Program-made: the position numbers and the translations under genes
Assembly (NCBI GenBank): GCA_045538755.1
Contig: JAZQEC010000041.1
Coordinates: forward strand, 186,001 to 250,000
Origin: UBA1738 sp045538755
Lineage (GTDB): Bacteria > Bacillota > Clostridia > UBA1381
Length of the DNA stretch: 64,000 nt
Direction: 5' to 3'
In this document: one piece after another, positions 8,029 to 16,418 of the stretch
Numbering within the stretch: position 1 is the first letter of the stretch
Layout of the letters: each line of letters starts with the position of its first letter
Notes under the pieces: model-generated
What the model saw: the letters and a program-made list of their open reading frames with translations, nothing else
What the model was told of the DNA's origin: nothing
The model's database searches: none

Positions 8029-8874
8029 TTAATGCTCTTTTCTGTAATTTGCCGGGGAAATATTAAGGTATTTTTTAAAACAATGAGAAAAATATGTAAG
8101 GTCGTTAAACCCGCACTGATAGGCAATTTCGCTTATTTGCTTATCGGTGTTTTTTAGAAGCTCCTGGGCCTTTTCCAGCCTTAAAATATTTATGTAATTT
8201 GTAATTGTAAGCCCCGTACATTCCTTAAATTTTTGGCAAAGATAGGATTCGTTATAACCAAAGGTGCGGCTAAGCTGTGATAGGGTAATTTCCTCACTGA
8301 AATGCTTATTCAAATATTCTGTAACCTGGTAAAATTTCCGGTTGTTGGGGGTCTTTTCCGCCTGCTTGAAATATTTTTCGCTGAAAAATCGTCCTAAAAG
8401 CATATACACCTGGGCAGTGGCCAGCAAAGCATCTGATTTCGCAAGCTCTATAAGGCTGTCAACCTCTTTTAAAATTTTTCTATCATCAACATAGTTGTTC
8501 AGCAAAATATTCTGCTCAAAAAGCGGCTTTAAATACTTGTTTGTAGCCTTGGCTGAATTAAAAAATTTATCCACATCGAACATCACAACAAAATACTTTA
8601 CCCCGTTTGCGCCCGAAACAGCGGTGTGCGGCTGGCAGGGATTAAAAATAACCAATGTGTCTTTTTCTGCAGTAATGGTGTTTCCGCTTATATTTACATA
8701 AAGCTTCCCGGAAATTATTCTCAGAATTTCCAGGCGGTCATGCCAATGTGTTTTAAACATAAGGCTATCCGCCTCATGGCTTTCCATTCTCAAAATTTTA
8801 ACTGAGCTTTCTCCATACACAATAGGTGTAAGCTCCTTTTGATAATCGGGGTTTTTAATTTGAACCACCACCAA
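8029..8874 (-). CDS. AraC-family regulator of the adjoining sugar genes
   Basis: A 281-residue regulator. The N-terminal cupin (about residues 40-110) has FKTHWHDRLEILRIISGKL and a second strand ending NPCQPHT, the usual sugar-sensing fold. Two helix-turn-helix units fill about residues 185-281 (LSQLSRTFGYNESYLCQKF and ISEIAYQCGFNDLTYFSHCF). It is divergent from the isomerase-dehydrogenase pair across about 110 bases, so it likely controls them. The start is uncertain: a run of TTG-GTG-GTG at 8866-8874 offers several choices and the ribosome site is weak. The ligand is unknown. Confidence 0.85.
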   Translation of the reverse strand: MVVVQIKNPDYQKELTPIVYGESSVKILRMESHEADSLMFKTHWHDRLEILRIISGKLYVNISGNTITAEKDTLVIFNPCQPHTAVSGANGVKYFVVMFDVDKFFNSAKATNKYLKPLFEQNILLNNYVDDRKILKEVDSLIELAKSDALLATAQVYMLLGRFFSEKYFKQAEKTPNNRKFYQVTEYLNKHFSEEITLSQLSRTFGYNESYLCQKFKECTGLTITNYINILRLEKAQELLKNTDKQISEIAYQCGFNDLTYFSHCFKKYLNISPANYRKEH

Positions 8875-8982
8875 AACCTAAAAATAAAACAAATTTATAT
8901 TAAAATAAATCATTAATTTCCGTATTCGTATTATATAATAAAAACAAATCTAAGTCAACAATTTTTATATGAGGTGTTGTTT

Positions 8983-9819
8983 ATGAAAATAGGTACTTGC
9001 ATTGTTTTTAAGGAACCGGAAACTCTGGAGAAGCAGTTTAAAACATTACACGATAATGGTTTTACTACCTGCCAGTTTATTTCCTGGAATCCAAAAACCT
9101 GGACCGATGAAAATGCCGAGCTTATTAAAAAATACGTAAAAGATTATGGCATTGAAATTACCGCTTTCTGGTGCGGCTGGACCGGTCCTTGCTATTGGTC
9201 CTTCTATGAGGGACAGCTTTCTCTTGGTCTTGTTCCTCCGGAATACAGGACCCAGCGTGTTAAAGAACTTTGCGACGGCGCAGACTTTGCTAAAAAGCTC
9301 GGTGTTACCGATGTTGCTACCCATATGGGATACATTCCGGAAAACCCCTATGATGTCAACTTCAACCCCTTCTGCTTGGCTGTAAAGTCGGTAGCCCAGC
9401 ATCTTGAAAACAATGGCCAGTATTTGCTTTTTGAAACCGGACAGGAAACACCTACCACTATGCTTCGTTGCATTGAAACTGTTGGTATGGATAACCTGGG
9501 TATAAACCTTGATACCGGCAACCTTGTTCTCTACGGAAAAGGAAACCCCGTTGACGCACTGGATGTTTTTGGAAAATATGTGCGAAATATCCACGCTAAG
9601 GATGGATTTTTCCCCACTGATGGCCGTTTTCTTGGTAAAGAGGCCCGCGTCGGTGACGGTAGGGTTGATTTTAGGCTCTTCTTCGAAAGACTTAAAGAGC
9701 TGGGTTATGATTCACACGTTACCATTGAGCGTGAGATTTCCGGTGAAGAGCAGCTTAGAGATGTTCTTTATGCCAGAGATTATCTTGAAAATTTAATTTC
9801 TGAAATTTACGGAGGCTAA
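8983..9819 (+). CDS. Sugar phosphate isomerase/epimerase family protein (xylose isomerase-like TIM barrel)
   Basis: Start set at ATG 8983 (278 residues) because GAGG lies eight bases before it. Metal-site residues are in place: Glu in ETGQETPTTM, Asp/Asn in LDTGNLV, His in RNIHAKDGFF, and a late Glu in TIEREISG. Such proteins isomerise or epimerise sugars or inositols, or break down modified ones. It is followed after four bases by a Gfo/Idh/MocA dehydrogenase, a common pair in which the dehydrogenase oxidises the sugar and the isomerase reshapes the product. Exact substrate unknown. Confidence 0.85.
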   Translation: MKIGTCIVFKEPETLEKQFKTLHDNGFTTCQFISWNPKTWTDENAELIKKYVKDYGIEITAFWCGWTGPCYWSFYEGQLSLGLVPPEYRTQRVKELCDGADFAKKLGVTDVATHMGYIPENPYDVNFNPFCLAVKSVAQHLENNGQYLLFETGQETPTTMLRCIETVGMDNLGINLDTGNLVLYGKGNPVDALDVFGKYVRNIHAKDGFFPTDGRFLGKEARVGDGRVDFRLFFERLKELGYDSHVTIEREISGEEQLRDVLYARDYLENLISEIYGG

Positions 9820-9823
9820 AGCC

Positions 9824-10768
9824 ATGTTAAAGGTAGGACTTTTGGGTGTTGGTTGTATAAGTGGTGCTCATATAAACGGTTGGGCTGCGATTCCAGAGGC
9901 CGAGATTGTTGCAATGTGTGATATCCGACCTGAGCAAATGGATAGCTATGATAATGTTAGAAAGTACACCGATTTTGATGAAATGCTTGAAAAAGAAGAG
10001 CTTGATATTGTCGATATCTGTCTTCCTACATATCTCCACGCCGATTATTCAATTAAGGCTATGGAAAAGGGCCTCAACGTACTTTGTGAGAAGCCTATTT
10101 CCCTTAATGTTGAGGATATTGACCGTGTTTACGACACAGCCAAGCGTATGAATGTTAAATTTATGATTGCCCAGGTACTTCGTTTCTGGCCGGAGTTTGA
10201 GTATATTAAGAAGTTATATGAAACCGAAAAATACGGCAAGCTTCTGTCCGGTCGTATGTCCCGTATTTCCTCTATGCCCAGAAGAAGCTGGGAAGGTTGG
10301 ATGACCGACGAGAAGAGAAGCGGTTTGACTCCCTACGACCTGCACATTCACGATTTGGACTTTATGGTTTATGCCTTTGGTAAACCGGATACCGTACATT
10401 CTAACCGCACTAAGCTCCCCAACCAGGATTATTTCTCTGTAACCTATACCTTTGGTGATGTTTTTGTTTCTGCAGAGGCTGCCTGGTATTATGCCCTGCT
10501 CCCCTTTGAAGCCAGCTTCCGCTTCCAATTTGAACAGGCTCTTGCTGTATTCAAGGACGGCAAGCTTACAATTCACACCCACGATGAGATAACTGAATTT
10601 AACGGCCAGGATGCAGACGGTAGCGAGGGCGACGGTTATGCTCCTAAAACCAGTGCCTACGGTAACGAAATCCGCTACTTTGCAGACTGTGTATTGAATG
10701 ACCAATTCCCCGACAAGGTAAAACCAAAAGAGCTTAAAACTGTTATAAATGTTTTAAACAGCCTTTAA
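9824..10768 (+). CDS. Gfo/Idh/MocA-family oxidoreductase
   Basis: The 314-residue NAD(P)-dependent dehydrogenase begins with a Rossmann fold (GVGCISGAHINGWA). The conserved EKP motif is in CEKPISLNVEDID (about residue 90), and the catalytic region is YDLHIHDLDFMVYAFG. The protein is slightly shorter than many relatives (330-360). Coupled with the upstream isomerase. Likely acts on a sugar or inositol; with a beta-mannosidase nearby, a mannose-derived substrate is possible but not shown. Confidence 0.88.
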   Translation: MLKVGLLGVGCISGAHINGWAAIPEAEIVAMCDIRPEQMDSYDNVRKYTDFDEMLEKEELDIVDICLPTYLHADYSIKAMEKGLNVLCEKPISLNVEDIDRVYDTAKRMNVKFMIAQVLRFWPEFEYIKKLYETEKYGKLLSGRMSRISSMPRRSWEGWMTDEKRSGLTPYDLHIHDLDFMVYAFGKPDTVHSNRTKLPNQDYFSVTYTFGDVFVSAEAAWYYALLPFEASFRFQFEQALAVFKDGKLTIHTHDEITEFNGQDADGSEGDGYAPKTSAYGNEIRYFADCVLNDQFPDKVKPKELKTVINVLNSL

Positions 10769-10782
10769 TCTATTATAAACAT

Positions 10783-10822
10783 AAAAACGGTGTGCGTTTT
10801 AAAAAGACGCACACCGTTTTTT
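10783..10822. terminator. Bidirectional intrinsic terminator
   Basis: Long stem ACGGTGTGCGT with ACGCACACCGT, flanked by A and T runs, between convergent genes. Confidence 0.85.
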
Positions 10823-10830
10823 GTGTTTAA

Positions 10831-11814
10831 TTACTTTCCCAGGATTTTTGGTATAAGTGCCATAAGGCTTTCGTTTTCCTTTTTATCATAAAGGAAAGGA
10901 AGCATGCCGCTTTGTCCCAAATTTCCACCGGCAATACCCAGCGCCGCATAACCTGCAAGACGAATAGACATAACGCCAGCGGCAGAATCCTCAATACCAA
11001 CAATACGGCTTTTGTCATTTACACCCAGGCCCATTGCGGTTTCGGCATACAGCCAGGGGTGGGGTTTGGCCTCAATTTCGCCAAGAGTTCCTGCCTGACC
11101 CTTGCGTATGCTGCTTCCGGCAGTAATAATTGCATCGTAAAAATCCACCGGGTCCCCCATTTCAAGTGTGGTAAAGGCATTGAGTATTTCCGGCCAGGCC
11201 TTTTGGTAAAGGCCAGAGGTAACAAGGCCTATCTTAACACCGTTATCCTTAAGGGTGTATAAAAATTCCTTTAAATCAGGCGCAGGGGTGAAGGCGCCGG
11301 GGCGACCTCTGCCCTTCATAATTTCGTCCATTTCATACTCGGTTATTTCAAAATACTTGTTAACCGCCTCTGCAAGGGGAAAATCAGGGGCATATTTCTT
11401 TATGCAGTAAGAAAGATGCTCGGTTACCGAATATCCCGAAACGTGGGGCAGGTCTTCCTCTTCAAATCGGAAGTTTTTATCCCCCAGCATATGGGCGGTA
11501 ACCTGCTCTATTATCCAAATCCAGAAGCTTTCGCTTCTGACACTTGTACCGTCAAGATCCATAAGAACAGCCTTCGCCGGAGCCACAAACTCCGGTTTTT
11601 TAAGCTCATAAATAGCAGGATGCCCCGCTGAGGACTTAACATAGGTAAGCGTCTTATCCGAAAATTCAATAAGCTGAAGCTTACTGTCAAGTGTGGAATA
11701 AATCCCCTGGACCCCTTCTTTGCCCTTTACAAACAGCCCACTTTCAGACCGGTCTAAAGCTATAAAACATTTTTCCTCCTGAGCGGACAACTCACCAATA
11801 CCGTTAATTTTCAT
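10831..11814 (-). CDS. HAD hydrolase (beta-phosphoglucomutase-like) with an N-terminal extension
   Basis: 327 residues. The HAD part starts near residue 80: motif I VLMDLDGTSVRSE with the nucleophile Asp, motif II LVTSG, motif III Lys in AKPHPWLYAETA, motif IV IEDSAAGV. The cap is alpha-helical, as in beta-phosphoglucomutase and sugar phosphatases. The first 80 residues (MKINGIGELSAQEEKCF...) are an extra domain I do not recognise, with short strands and no membrane segment. The gene ends 16 bases before the GH2 gene upstream, so the two are probably one operon. A sugar-phosphate phosphatase or mutase role is inferred. Confidence 0.8.
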   Translation of the reverse strand: MKINGIGELSAQEEKCFIALDRSESGLFVKGKEGVQGIYSTLDSKLQLIEFSDKTLTYVKSSAGHPAIYELKKPEFVAPAKAVLMDLDGTSVRSESFWIWIIEQVTAHMLGDKNFRFEEEDLPHVSGYSVTEHLSYCIKKYAPDFPLAEAVNKYFEITEYEMDEIMKGRGRPGAFTPAPDLKEFLYTLKDNGVKIGLVTSGLYQKAWPEILNAFTTLEMGDPVDFYDAIITAGSSIRKGQAGTLGEIEAKPHPWLYAETAMGLGVNDKSRIVGIEDSAAGVMSIRLAGYAALGIAGGNLGQSGMLPFLYDKKENESLMALIPKILGK

Positions 11815-11829
11815 TTAAACTTCCCCCAT

Positions 11830-14268
11830 TTATCTCTCCCATTCATCCAGCCAGGTTTTAACAGCAATGTCTGCTGTATCAAAGGCTTTATCGGCCTTAA
11901 CCTCTATAATACGGGTTTCTCCCTTTTCCATATCAAAGAAGTTATCCGAAATGGTAGTGCCGGAAAGCTCAGGCACCAGAATATTTACCATTCTTGCAAA
12001 GGCAGACTTTGCGGTTATCTTAATCTTGGCACATCTATCGAAAGGTCTGTCAATTTCAACCTCCAGCTCCGGATTTTTCCACTGAATATCCTTCCACAAA
12101 TCGGGATAGAAGAAGGTCTTAACCTTTTCGCCCTTCATATCAAGCTCGGCAACTAAAATCTTTTGAGTACCCTCTTGAATTACCTCATCAACAGCGCTTA
12201 TAAAGGTAGAACAGCCCGCCTTGGCGTTAATATCCTCAATCCTTTCAAAAGAAACATTGCCCTCAACGTCGGTATAACGGAGGGTAAGGTTACCCCTTAC
12301 ATCACGAAGAGTATCGTTAACCACATAAAGCCCGGTGGTTTCCTTGATTTTTGTGATTATCGGAGTAATCGGTGCAAAAGCGCGCTTTGAAGCATAGTAT
12401 GCAGCCTTGGGAATAAGGTAGTAATCAACAATTGCCCAAGTGCCGCTGGGCCAAATGTCCGAGAACATCCAAAACATTGCACCACCACAGCGCCCACGTC
12501 TTGCACGATGGAATTCCGAATCGGCCTTAACAAATTCAGAATGAAGAGCCATTGACTTTTTAACAAACTCGTTAAGACCCTCGAACTCGCCGAAGAGAAT
12601 ACCTGCGGCTTCTATCTGCTGTTCAACAAAGGTGGTGCCGGTCCCGTCGTATGGGTTGCGGGTAAAATGTAAATCATAAATATCGTTTACAGGCCAAAGC
12701 TTATCCTGGGGTATATACTTTTTAAGTGTCTCTACCCTACAAGCGCCCTGAACTGCTATTTCAGAAGAAAGAGATGCGTCTAAATCCTTCAAAATTTCCC
12801 TAAACTCGTGCATTCTGCCCGAAGCACGCGCACTCTGGTAGCTATTTACATGACTGTCACCACTGGTATAATCGTTACCGCTATCACGGAAGGAATAGGG
12901 TGAAGAAGGCATATAGGGTCGGGTTCCATCAATAGCATCACAAAGTCCGCGCAGGGTATAATAAACCAATCTGTCACCACGGCTTTTAGCCTTACCAAAA
13001 GCACCGGTTTTTTCATTTCCGCCGGTAATAACAAAGAAAGAGGGGTGCGGCTGTAAGCGTGCAAGCTGATATTCAGCTTCTTCGATCATACGGTCAGAAA
13101 ATCCCGGAAAATCATCCGGCACATCGGCACAGGCAAGCTGGAAATCCTGCCAAACAAGGATACCCTTTTCATCACAAATGTCAAAGAATATATCCTTTTC
13201 GTAAATGCCGCCGCCCCAAACTCTAAGACAGTTATAGTTGGCGTCCAAGGCCATATCAATAGCCTTGTGATATTTCTCGTCGGTAATGCATCCGGTCATA
13301 ATATCAAGCGGTACCCAGTTAGCTCCTTTAAGGAAAACCTCTTTACCGTTGATTTTGAAACGGCAGGCAAACTTTTCTTCGTCAATGGGTGACTGGTCAA
13401 GCTCTACAGTGCGGAAACCAAATTTGCCTGATTTATTATATGTTTCCTTACCGTGTTCAGTAAGAATTACCTCATAGTTATAAAGATTAGCCTCTCCCAT
13501 ACCTACAGGCCACCAAAGCTTGGGGCCTTCTACATAAAGAGTATAGGCATTTTTAAGGCCGTCAACCGAGAAGGTTCTTGTAACAGCCTGGCTTTCATTC
13601 CAAACCTTTATGGTAAGAAATTTATCCTCAACATTTTCGTTGTCAAAATCCTTAGTCATATGAACAAAGAAGGAAACTCTTCCGTCAAGATAAGGATGAA
13701 TAATTACCTTTTCAATCTCCGAGCCGGGTAAAACCTCCAAAGCTACATCCTGCCAGATACCCATTGCAGGAAAATTAGGAGCCCAGTCCCAGGAAAAATG
13801 GCACTGCGCCTTGCGGATAAAAATGCGTTGTACGTTAAAGCAACCGAAATATCCCTCTTCAGGAAACTGCTTTGCAGCTTCTTTAATAGATTTAAGCCTT
13901 ACGGTCAAGGTGTTTTTCCCTTTAACTATAAGGTCATTAACCTCAAAACTATACCGAATAAACATATTTTCGGTGTTTCCTACGGGTTTACCGTTTACCA
14001 GGATTTCGGAATATGTATCAATCCCGTTAAAAACAATACAAATCTTGTTTTTAAGCATATTCTCTGTAACGTTAAATTCCTTCTCGTATATCCAGTCCTG
14101 CTCTGCAACCCACGAACATACATTAGCGTTATCTGAATAATAAGGGTCCGGTATAACCCCCGCCTTTACAAGGTCACTATGTATGTCCCCCGGAACGGTA
14201 GCGACATACTCAGCGCCAGTTACTGGATTTTTTAACTTCCATTCTCCGTTTAAAAGTGTTTTTTTCAT
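11830..14268 (-). CDS. GH2-family beta-mannosidase, cytoplasmic
   Basis: 812 residues, no signal peptide. GH2 order is clear: sugar-binding jelly roll (about 1-180), immunoglobulin-like domain (185-290), TIM barrel (300-620) and C-terminal beta domains. The acid/base is Glu419 in VITGGNEKTG and the likely nucleophile Glu503 in LSSEIAVQGA. The mannosidase-type substrate region RVWGGGIYEKDIFFDICDEKG is present. It would release mannose from the ends of small imported beta-mannosides. A good promoter lies at 14367-14395 and the gene leads an operon with the HAD hydrolase. Confidence 0.88.
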   Translation of the reverse strand: MKKTLLNGEWKLKNPVTGAEYVATVPGDIHSDLVKAGVIPDPYYSDNANVCSWVAEQDWIYEKEFNVTENMLKNKICIVFNGIDTYSEILVNGKPVGNTENMFIRYSFEVNDLIVKGKNTLTVRLKSIKEAAKQFPEEGYFGCFNVQRIFIRKAQCHFSWDWAPNFPAMGIWQDVALEVLPGSEIEKVIIHPYLDGRVSFFVHMTKDFDNENVEDKFLTIKVWNESQAVTRTFSVDGLKNAYTLYVEGPKLWWPVGMGEANLYNYEVILTEHGKETYNKSGKFGFRTVELDQSPIDEEKFACRFKINGKEVFLKGANWVPLDIMTGCITDEKYHKAIDMALDANYNCLRVWGGGIYEKDIFFDICDEKGILVWQDFQLACADVPDDFPGFSDRMIEEAEYQLARLQPHPSFFVITGGNEKTGAFGKAKSRGDRLVYYTLRGLCDAIDGTRPYMPSSPYSFRDSGNDYTSGDSHVNSYQSARASGRMHEFREILKDLDASLSSEIAVQGACRVETLKKYIPQDKLWPVNDIYDLHFTRNPYDGTGTTFVEQQIEAAGILFGEFEGLNEFVKKSMALHSEFVKADSEFHRARRGRCGGAMFWMFSDIWPSGTWAIVDYYLIPKAAYYASKRAFAPITPIITKIKETTGLYVVNDTLRDVRGNLTLRYTDVEGNVSFERIEDINAKAGCSTFISAVDEVIQEGTQKILVAELDMKGEKVKTFFYPDLWKDIQWKNPELEVEIDRPFDRCAKIKITAKSAFARMVNILVPELSGTTISDNFFDMEKGETRIIEVKADKAFDTADIAVKTWLDEWER

Positions 14269-14366
14269 GTTTTTCTCCCTTTTTTAAAAAAATACAACCT
14301 GCCCCTATCCGGGACGGGTTCCCCCTAAAGCAGCCAAAATCCCAAATTTTAACTACTATTTAAAAC

Positions 14367-14395
14367 ATTATATCATACATAATATTAAGTTGCAA
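14367..14395 (-). promoter_or_regulatory. SigA-type promoter of the GH2-HAD operon
   Basis: Minus strand TTGCAA, 17-base spacer, TATAAT, about 95 bases before the GH2 start. The rest of 14269-14490 is AT-rich with no gene. Confidence 0.75.
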
Positions 14396-14490
14396 GCAAA
14401 AACCGTATATATTTGCCTCAAAATGTACTTTTTCTTTTTTTCGCTAAAACCCACTTTTTCAACATACGCCGCACTAATGGAAATGTGCTA

Positions 14491-14528
14491 AAAAGCCAGC
14501 CCCGGCAAAAATTCTGCCGGGCTGGCTG
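14491..14528 (-). terminator. Terminator of the RHS remnant region
   Basis: Stem AGCCAGCCC-GGCA with TGCC-GGGCTGGCT, one bulge, followed on the minus strand by TTTT. Confidence 0.65.
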
Positions 14529-14579
14529 CACCCTGGTATGGCTCATAATAGGTATATACAGTGTCCCAAGAGGTTGAAC

Positions 14580-14783
14580 CTACAGTAGCCGTCTGCCTTG
14601 TATACTGATTGAATGTCTGCGACCGGTTGCATCATACTCAAACCAACACCATCCACCGTTACCACCACTGCTGCAGCTTCCCAGTATGCGGTCACCCTCC
14701 AGGAAATATGCGACTCCTACACCTTTCAATATTTTGTCTGATGTTTTTATTGCAACGCACTTTCTGTAGGTGAACGAAATCAA
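14580..14783 (-). pseudogene. RHS-repeat remnant
   Basis: A 67-codon stretch whose middle (LEGDRILGSCSSGGNGGWCW...YDATGRRHSISI) is nearly the same as the start of the RHS gene at 16419-17453. The DNA match is 87 of 90 bases (14611-14700 against 17305-17394). After HSISI the reading leaves the RHS frame and stops; another frame stays open for about 40 codons (QTFNQYTRQTATVGSTSWDT...). The part before the match has no RHS features. It looks like a broken copy left by recombination, not a working gene. Confidence 0.65.
14611..14700. repeat. 90-bp direct repeat, copy A (pair: 17305-17394)
   Basis: Aligned by eye without gaps to 17305-17394 with three mismatches. Both copies encode the same RHS segment in the same orientation. 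Such repeats are where RHS tips are exchanged. Confidence 0.85.
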
Positions 14784-14809
14784 TCTTGTATATATGCAGT
14801 AATATAATT

Positions 14810-15415
14810 TTACTCTATTCTAAACAATTCTTTTTCATTAACCCTTAATGAATAATTGTCATATATATCATTTGTAAAACCATAAAAAACAGCCAAATTG
14901 TTGTTTGTATCACCGTTTTGATAAACAATACTTTTCATTAAAAGGTTGTTACTGTCGCGGATTTCAATTTCATCTTCTTGGAGAAAGATTGTTCCCAATA
15001 AATAATAATCATTAGTTCCTCTGGCTTTATATATTGTTATATGACCATTTGAAACAAAGGAATTGTATACTTTTTTATACCCTAGGTAGTTAGGAATTTT
15101 ATATCCCTTTGTAGACTTTTTTCCAATAAAATGACTGGTCGTATTACTTCCAGTTGAATAAATAACCATATACGAAGAATTACCATAAACGCTGTCTATA
15201 TAGTTTCCTGAGGCATAATATTGCTGTATACTTTCAGCAGAATTAAAATTAATGAAACAATTTTCTATTGGAAATGCAGATAATAATACGCAGATGCTCA
15301 AACTAAATATAACAATAAACTTATGAGTTTTTTTGCAAACTTTATTTTTGAACAATTTAAATGCAATTATTACAATTGCAATTAAAATCACAATACGAAC
15401 TAATATATAAAACAT
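14810..15415 (-). CDS. Membrane protein of unknown function in the RHS locus
   Basis: 201 residues with two membrane helices at the N-terminus (about 3-20 and 30-50), a short basic loop between them (KLFKNKVCKKTHK), and an outer part rich in Tyr, Asn and Ser. No family is recognised. The gene is AT-rich and lies between RHS remnants, the place where immunity proteins or orphan cargo are usually found. The function is unknown; an immunity role is only a guess from position. A reasonable ribosome site (AGGAGAT) precedes the ATG. Confidence 0.65.
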   Translation of the reverse strand: MFYILVRIVILIAIVIIAFKLFKNKVCKKTHKFIVIFSLSICVLLSAFPIENCFINFNSAESIQQYYASGNYIDSVYGNSSYMVIYSTGSNTTSHFIGKKSTKGYKIPNYLGYKKVYNSFVSNGHITIYKARGTNDYYLLGTIFLQEDEIEIRDSNNLLMKSIVYQNGDTNNNLAVFYGFTNDIYDNYSLRVNEKELFRIE

Positions 15416-15428
15416 AATTTATCTCCTA

Positions 15429-15486
15429 TTAAAACACGCACATTATCCTACTGGGCATGGTTGCATCATAAGAATAGCTGACACTA
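15429..15486 (-). pseudogene. Possible short RHS remnant
   Basis: The minus strand reads VSYSYDATMPSRIMCVF then stop. SYDAT is RHS-like, and the DNA around the word ggttgcatcata also occurs in both RHS copies. Too short to be sure. Confidence 0.35.
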
Positions 15487-15601
15487 TGACAGTATGTTCA
15501 AAATTCTTGACAATTTCATCCAGCGGAAAAAAGGCATTAGAAAAAACTGTGACTTGAGTTTCAGCAAGAGAAGTAACTAAACGAAACTTTTCAATAATTT
15601 T

Positions 15602-15664
15602 AGGATAGGTGAGTTGAAAATATCTGAAATCATTTTCTATATTTCATATTGACACCTCACCTAT
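15602..15664. repeat. Imperfect inverted repeat
   Basis: GATAGGTGAG and CTCACCTATC bracket an inner match TGAAAT/ATTTCA. It lies just downstream of the frameshifted gene at 15657-16120, so it may be its terminator or a small palindromic element. Confidence 0.4.
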
Positions 15665-16120
15665 CATTGAAAATTTTGAAGTGTATATCTATCGGTATAG
15701 TTGAGTTCAAATATTTATTCGCTATGGATGCAAATTCTTCGATTTTTATGTCGAAACTTAAAAAATCAGAATATTCTAATCCACTATCTCCAATAAATAA
15801 ATTAAATTCATCTACTTTATCTAATATAACCTTTATAATACACTCTAATGTCTTTAACCTTTCGGAAAAAGGTATCAAATTTATTTTATTATTATATAAG
15901 CAATTATCTGGCAATAAAAACATTTCACAATTATTATGCAAATAATTGTCTGATATACTAAACACTAGCTTATCTTCTTTATCTAAAAAAGGTTCAACAT
16001 ACGACAACTTATAACAAACTGTGAGATTATTCTCCTTAGACATCGCTTCTATTAGATTTGTAAGTTCATTTTTTTCAAATCACTACATACTTTTATTGTT
16101 CCAATACATACTTTACTCAT
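15657..16120 (-). pseudogene. Unknown protein, frameshifted in an A run
   Basis: A 128-codon frame starting at 16043 is open, but a better start lies at ATG 16120 with GGAGAG before it. That upstream frame (MSKVCIGTIKVCSDLKK) hits a seven-A run (minus strand, 16069-16075). With one more A it would continue as NELTNLIEAMSKENN into the 128-codon frame, giving about 155 residues. So the gene is either broken by one base, read by slippage, or miscalled. The product is unrecognised, acidic and soluble. It follows the small membrane protein gene at 16139 and sits in the RHS cargo zone. Confidence 0.6.
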
Positions 16121-16138
16121 AAATCTCTCCTAACTCAA

Positions 16139-16405
16139 TCAATACACAAATTCAGCTAATACACCTGCTATAAAGCAAAAAATCAAAAAAACAATTCCGA
16201 ATTTAGCAGCTTTTTTATATCCTTTTTTGATTTTATTGTCCTTGCTTATTAAATATAAAAGTAAACATGTTGGCAAGATAAATGCGAGCATTGCCAAGCC
16301 TTGAATAGCCGGTGGTAAAGAATTAATTTTTGCACCAAAACTACTTGAAAATACAGCAATAACGGCCATAATTATAAAAATTAATATACAATAATATTTT
16401 TTCAC
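16139..16405 (-). CDS. Small two-to-three-helix membrane protein behind the RHS gene, possible immunity protein
   Basis: I set the start at GTG 16405 (88 residues) because GGAGGT lies six bases before it; longer in-frame starts would run inside the RHS gene. Hydrophobic segments are at about residues 4-20, 30-50 and 65-85, with a basic loop (KDNKIKKGYKKAAK). The gene begins just after the RHS stop, the standard place for the immunity gene of an RHS toxin. No family is recognised; the immunity role is inferred from position. Confidence 0.65.
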   Translation of the reverse strand: MKKYYCILIFIIMAVIAVFSSSFGAKINSLPPAIQGLAMLAFILPTCLLLYLISKDNKIKKGYKKAAKFGIVFLIFCFIAGVLAEFVY

Positions 16406-16418
16406 TCTACGACCTCCA

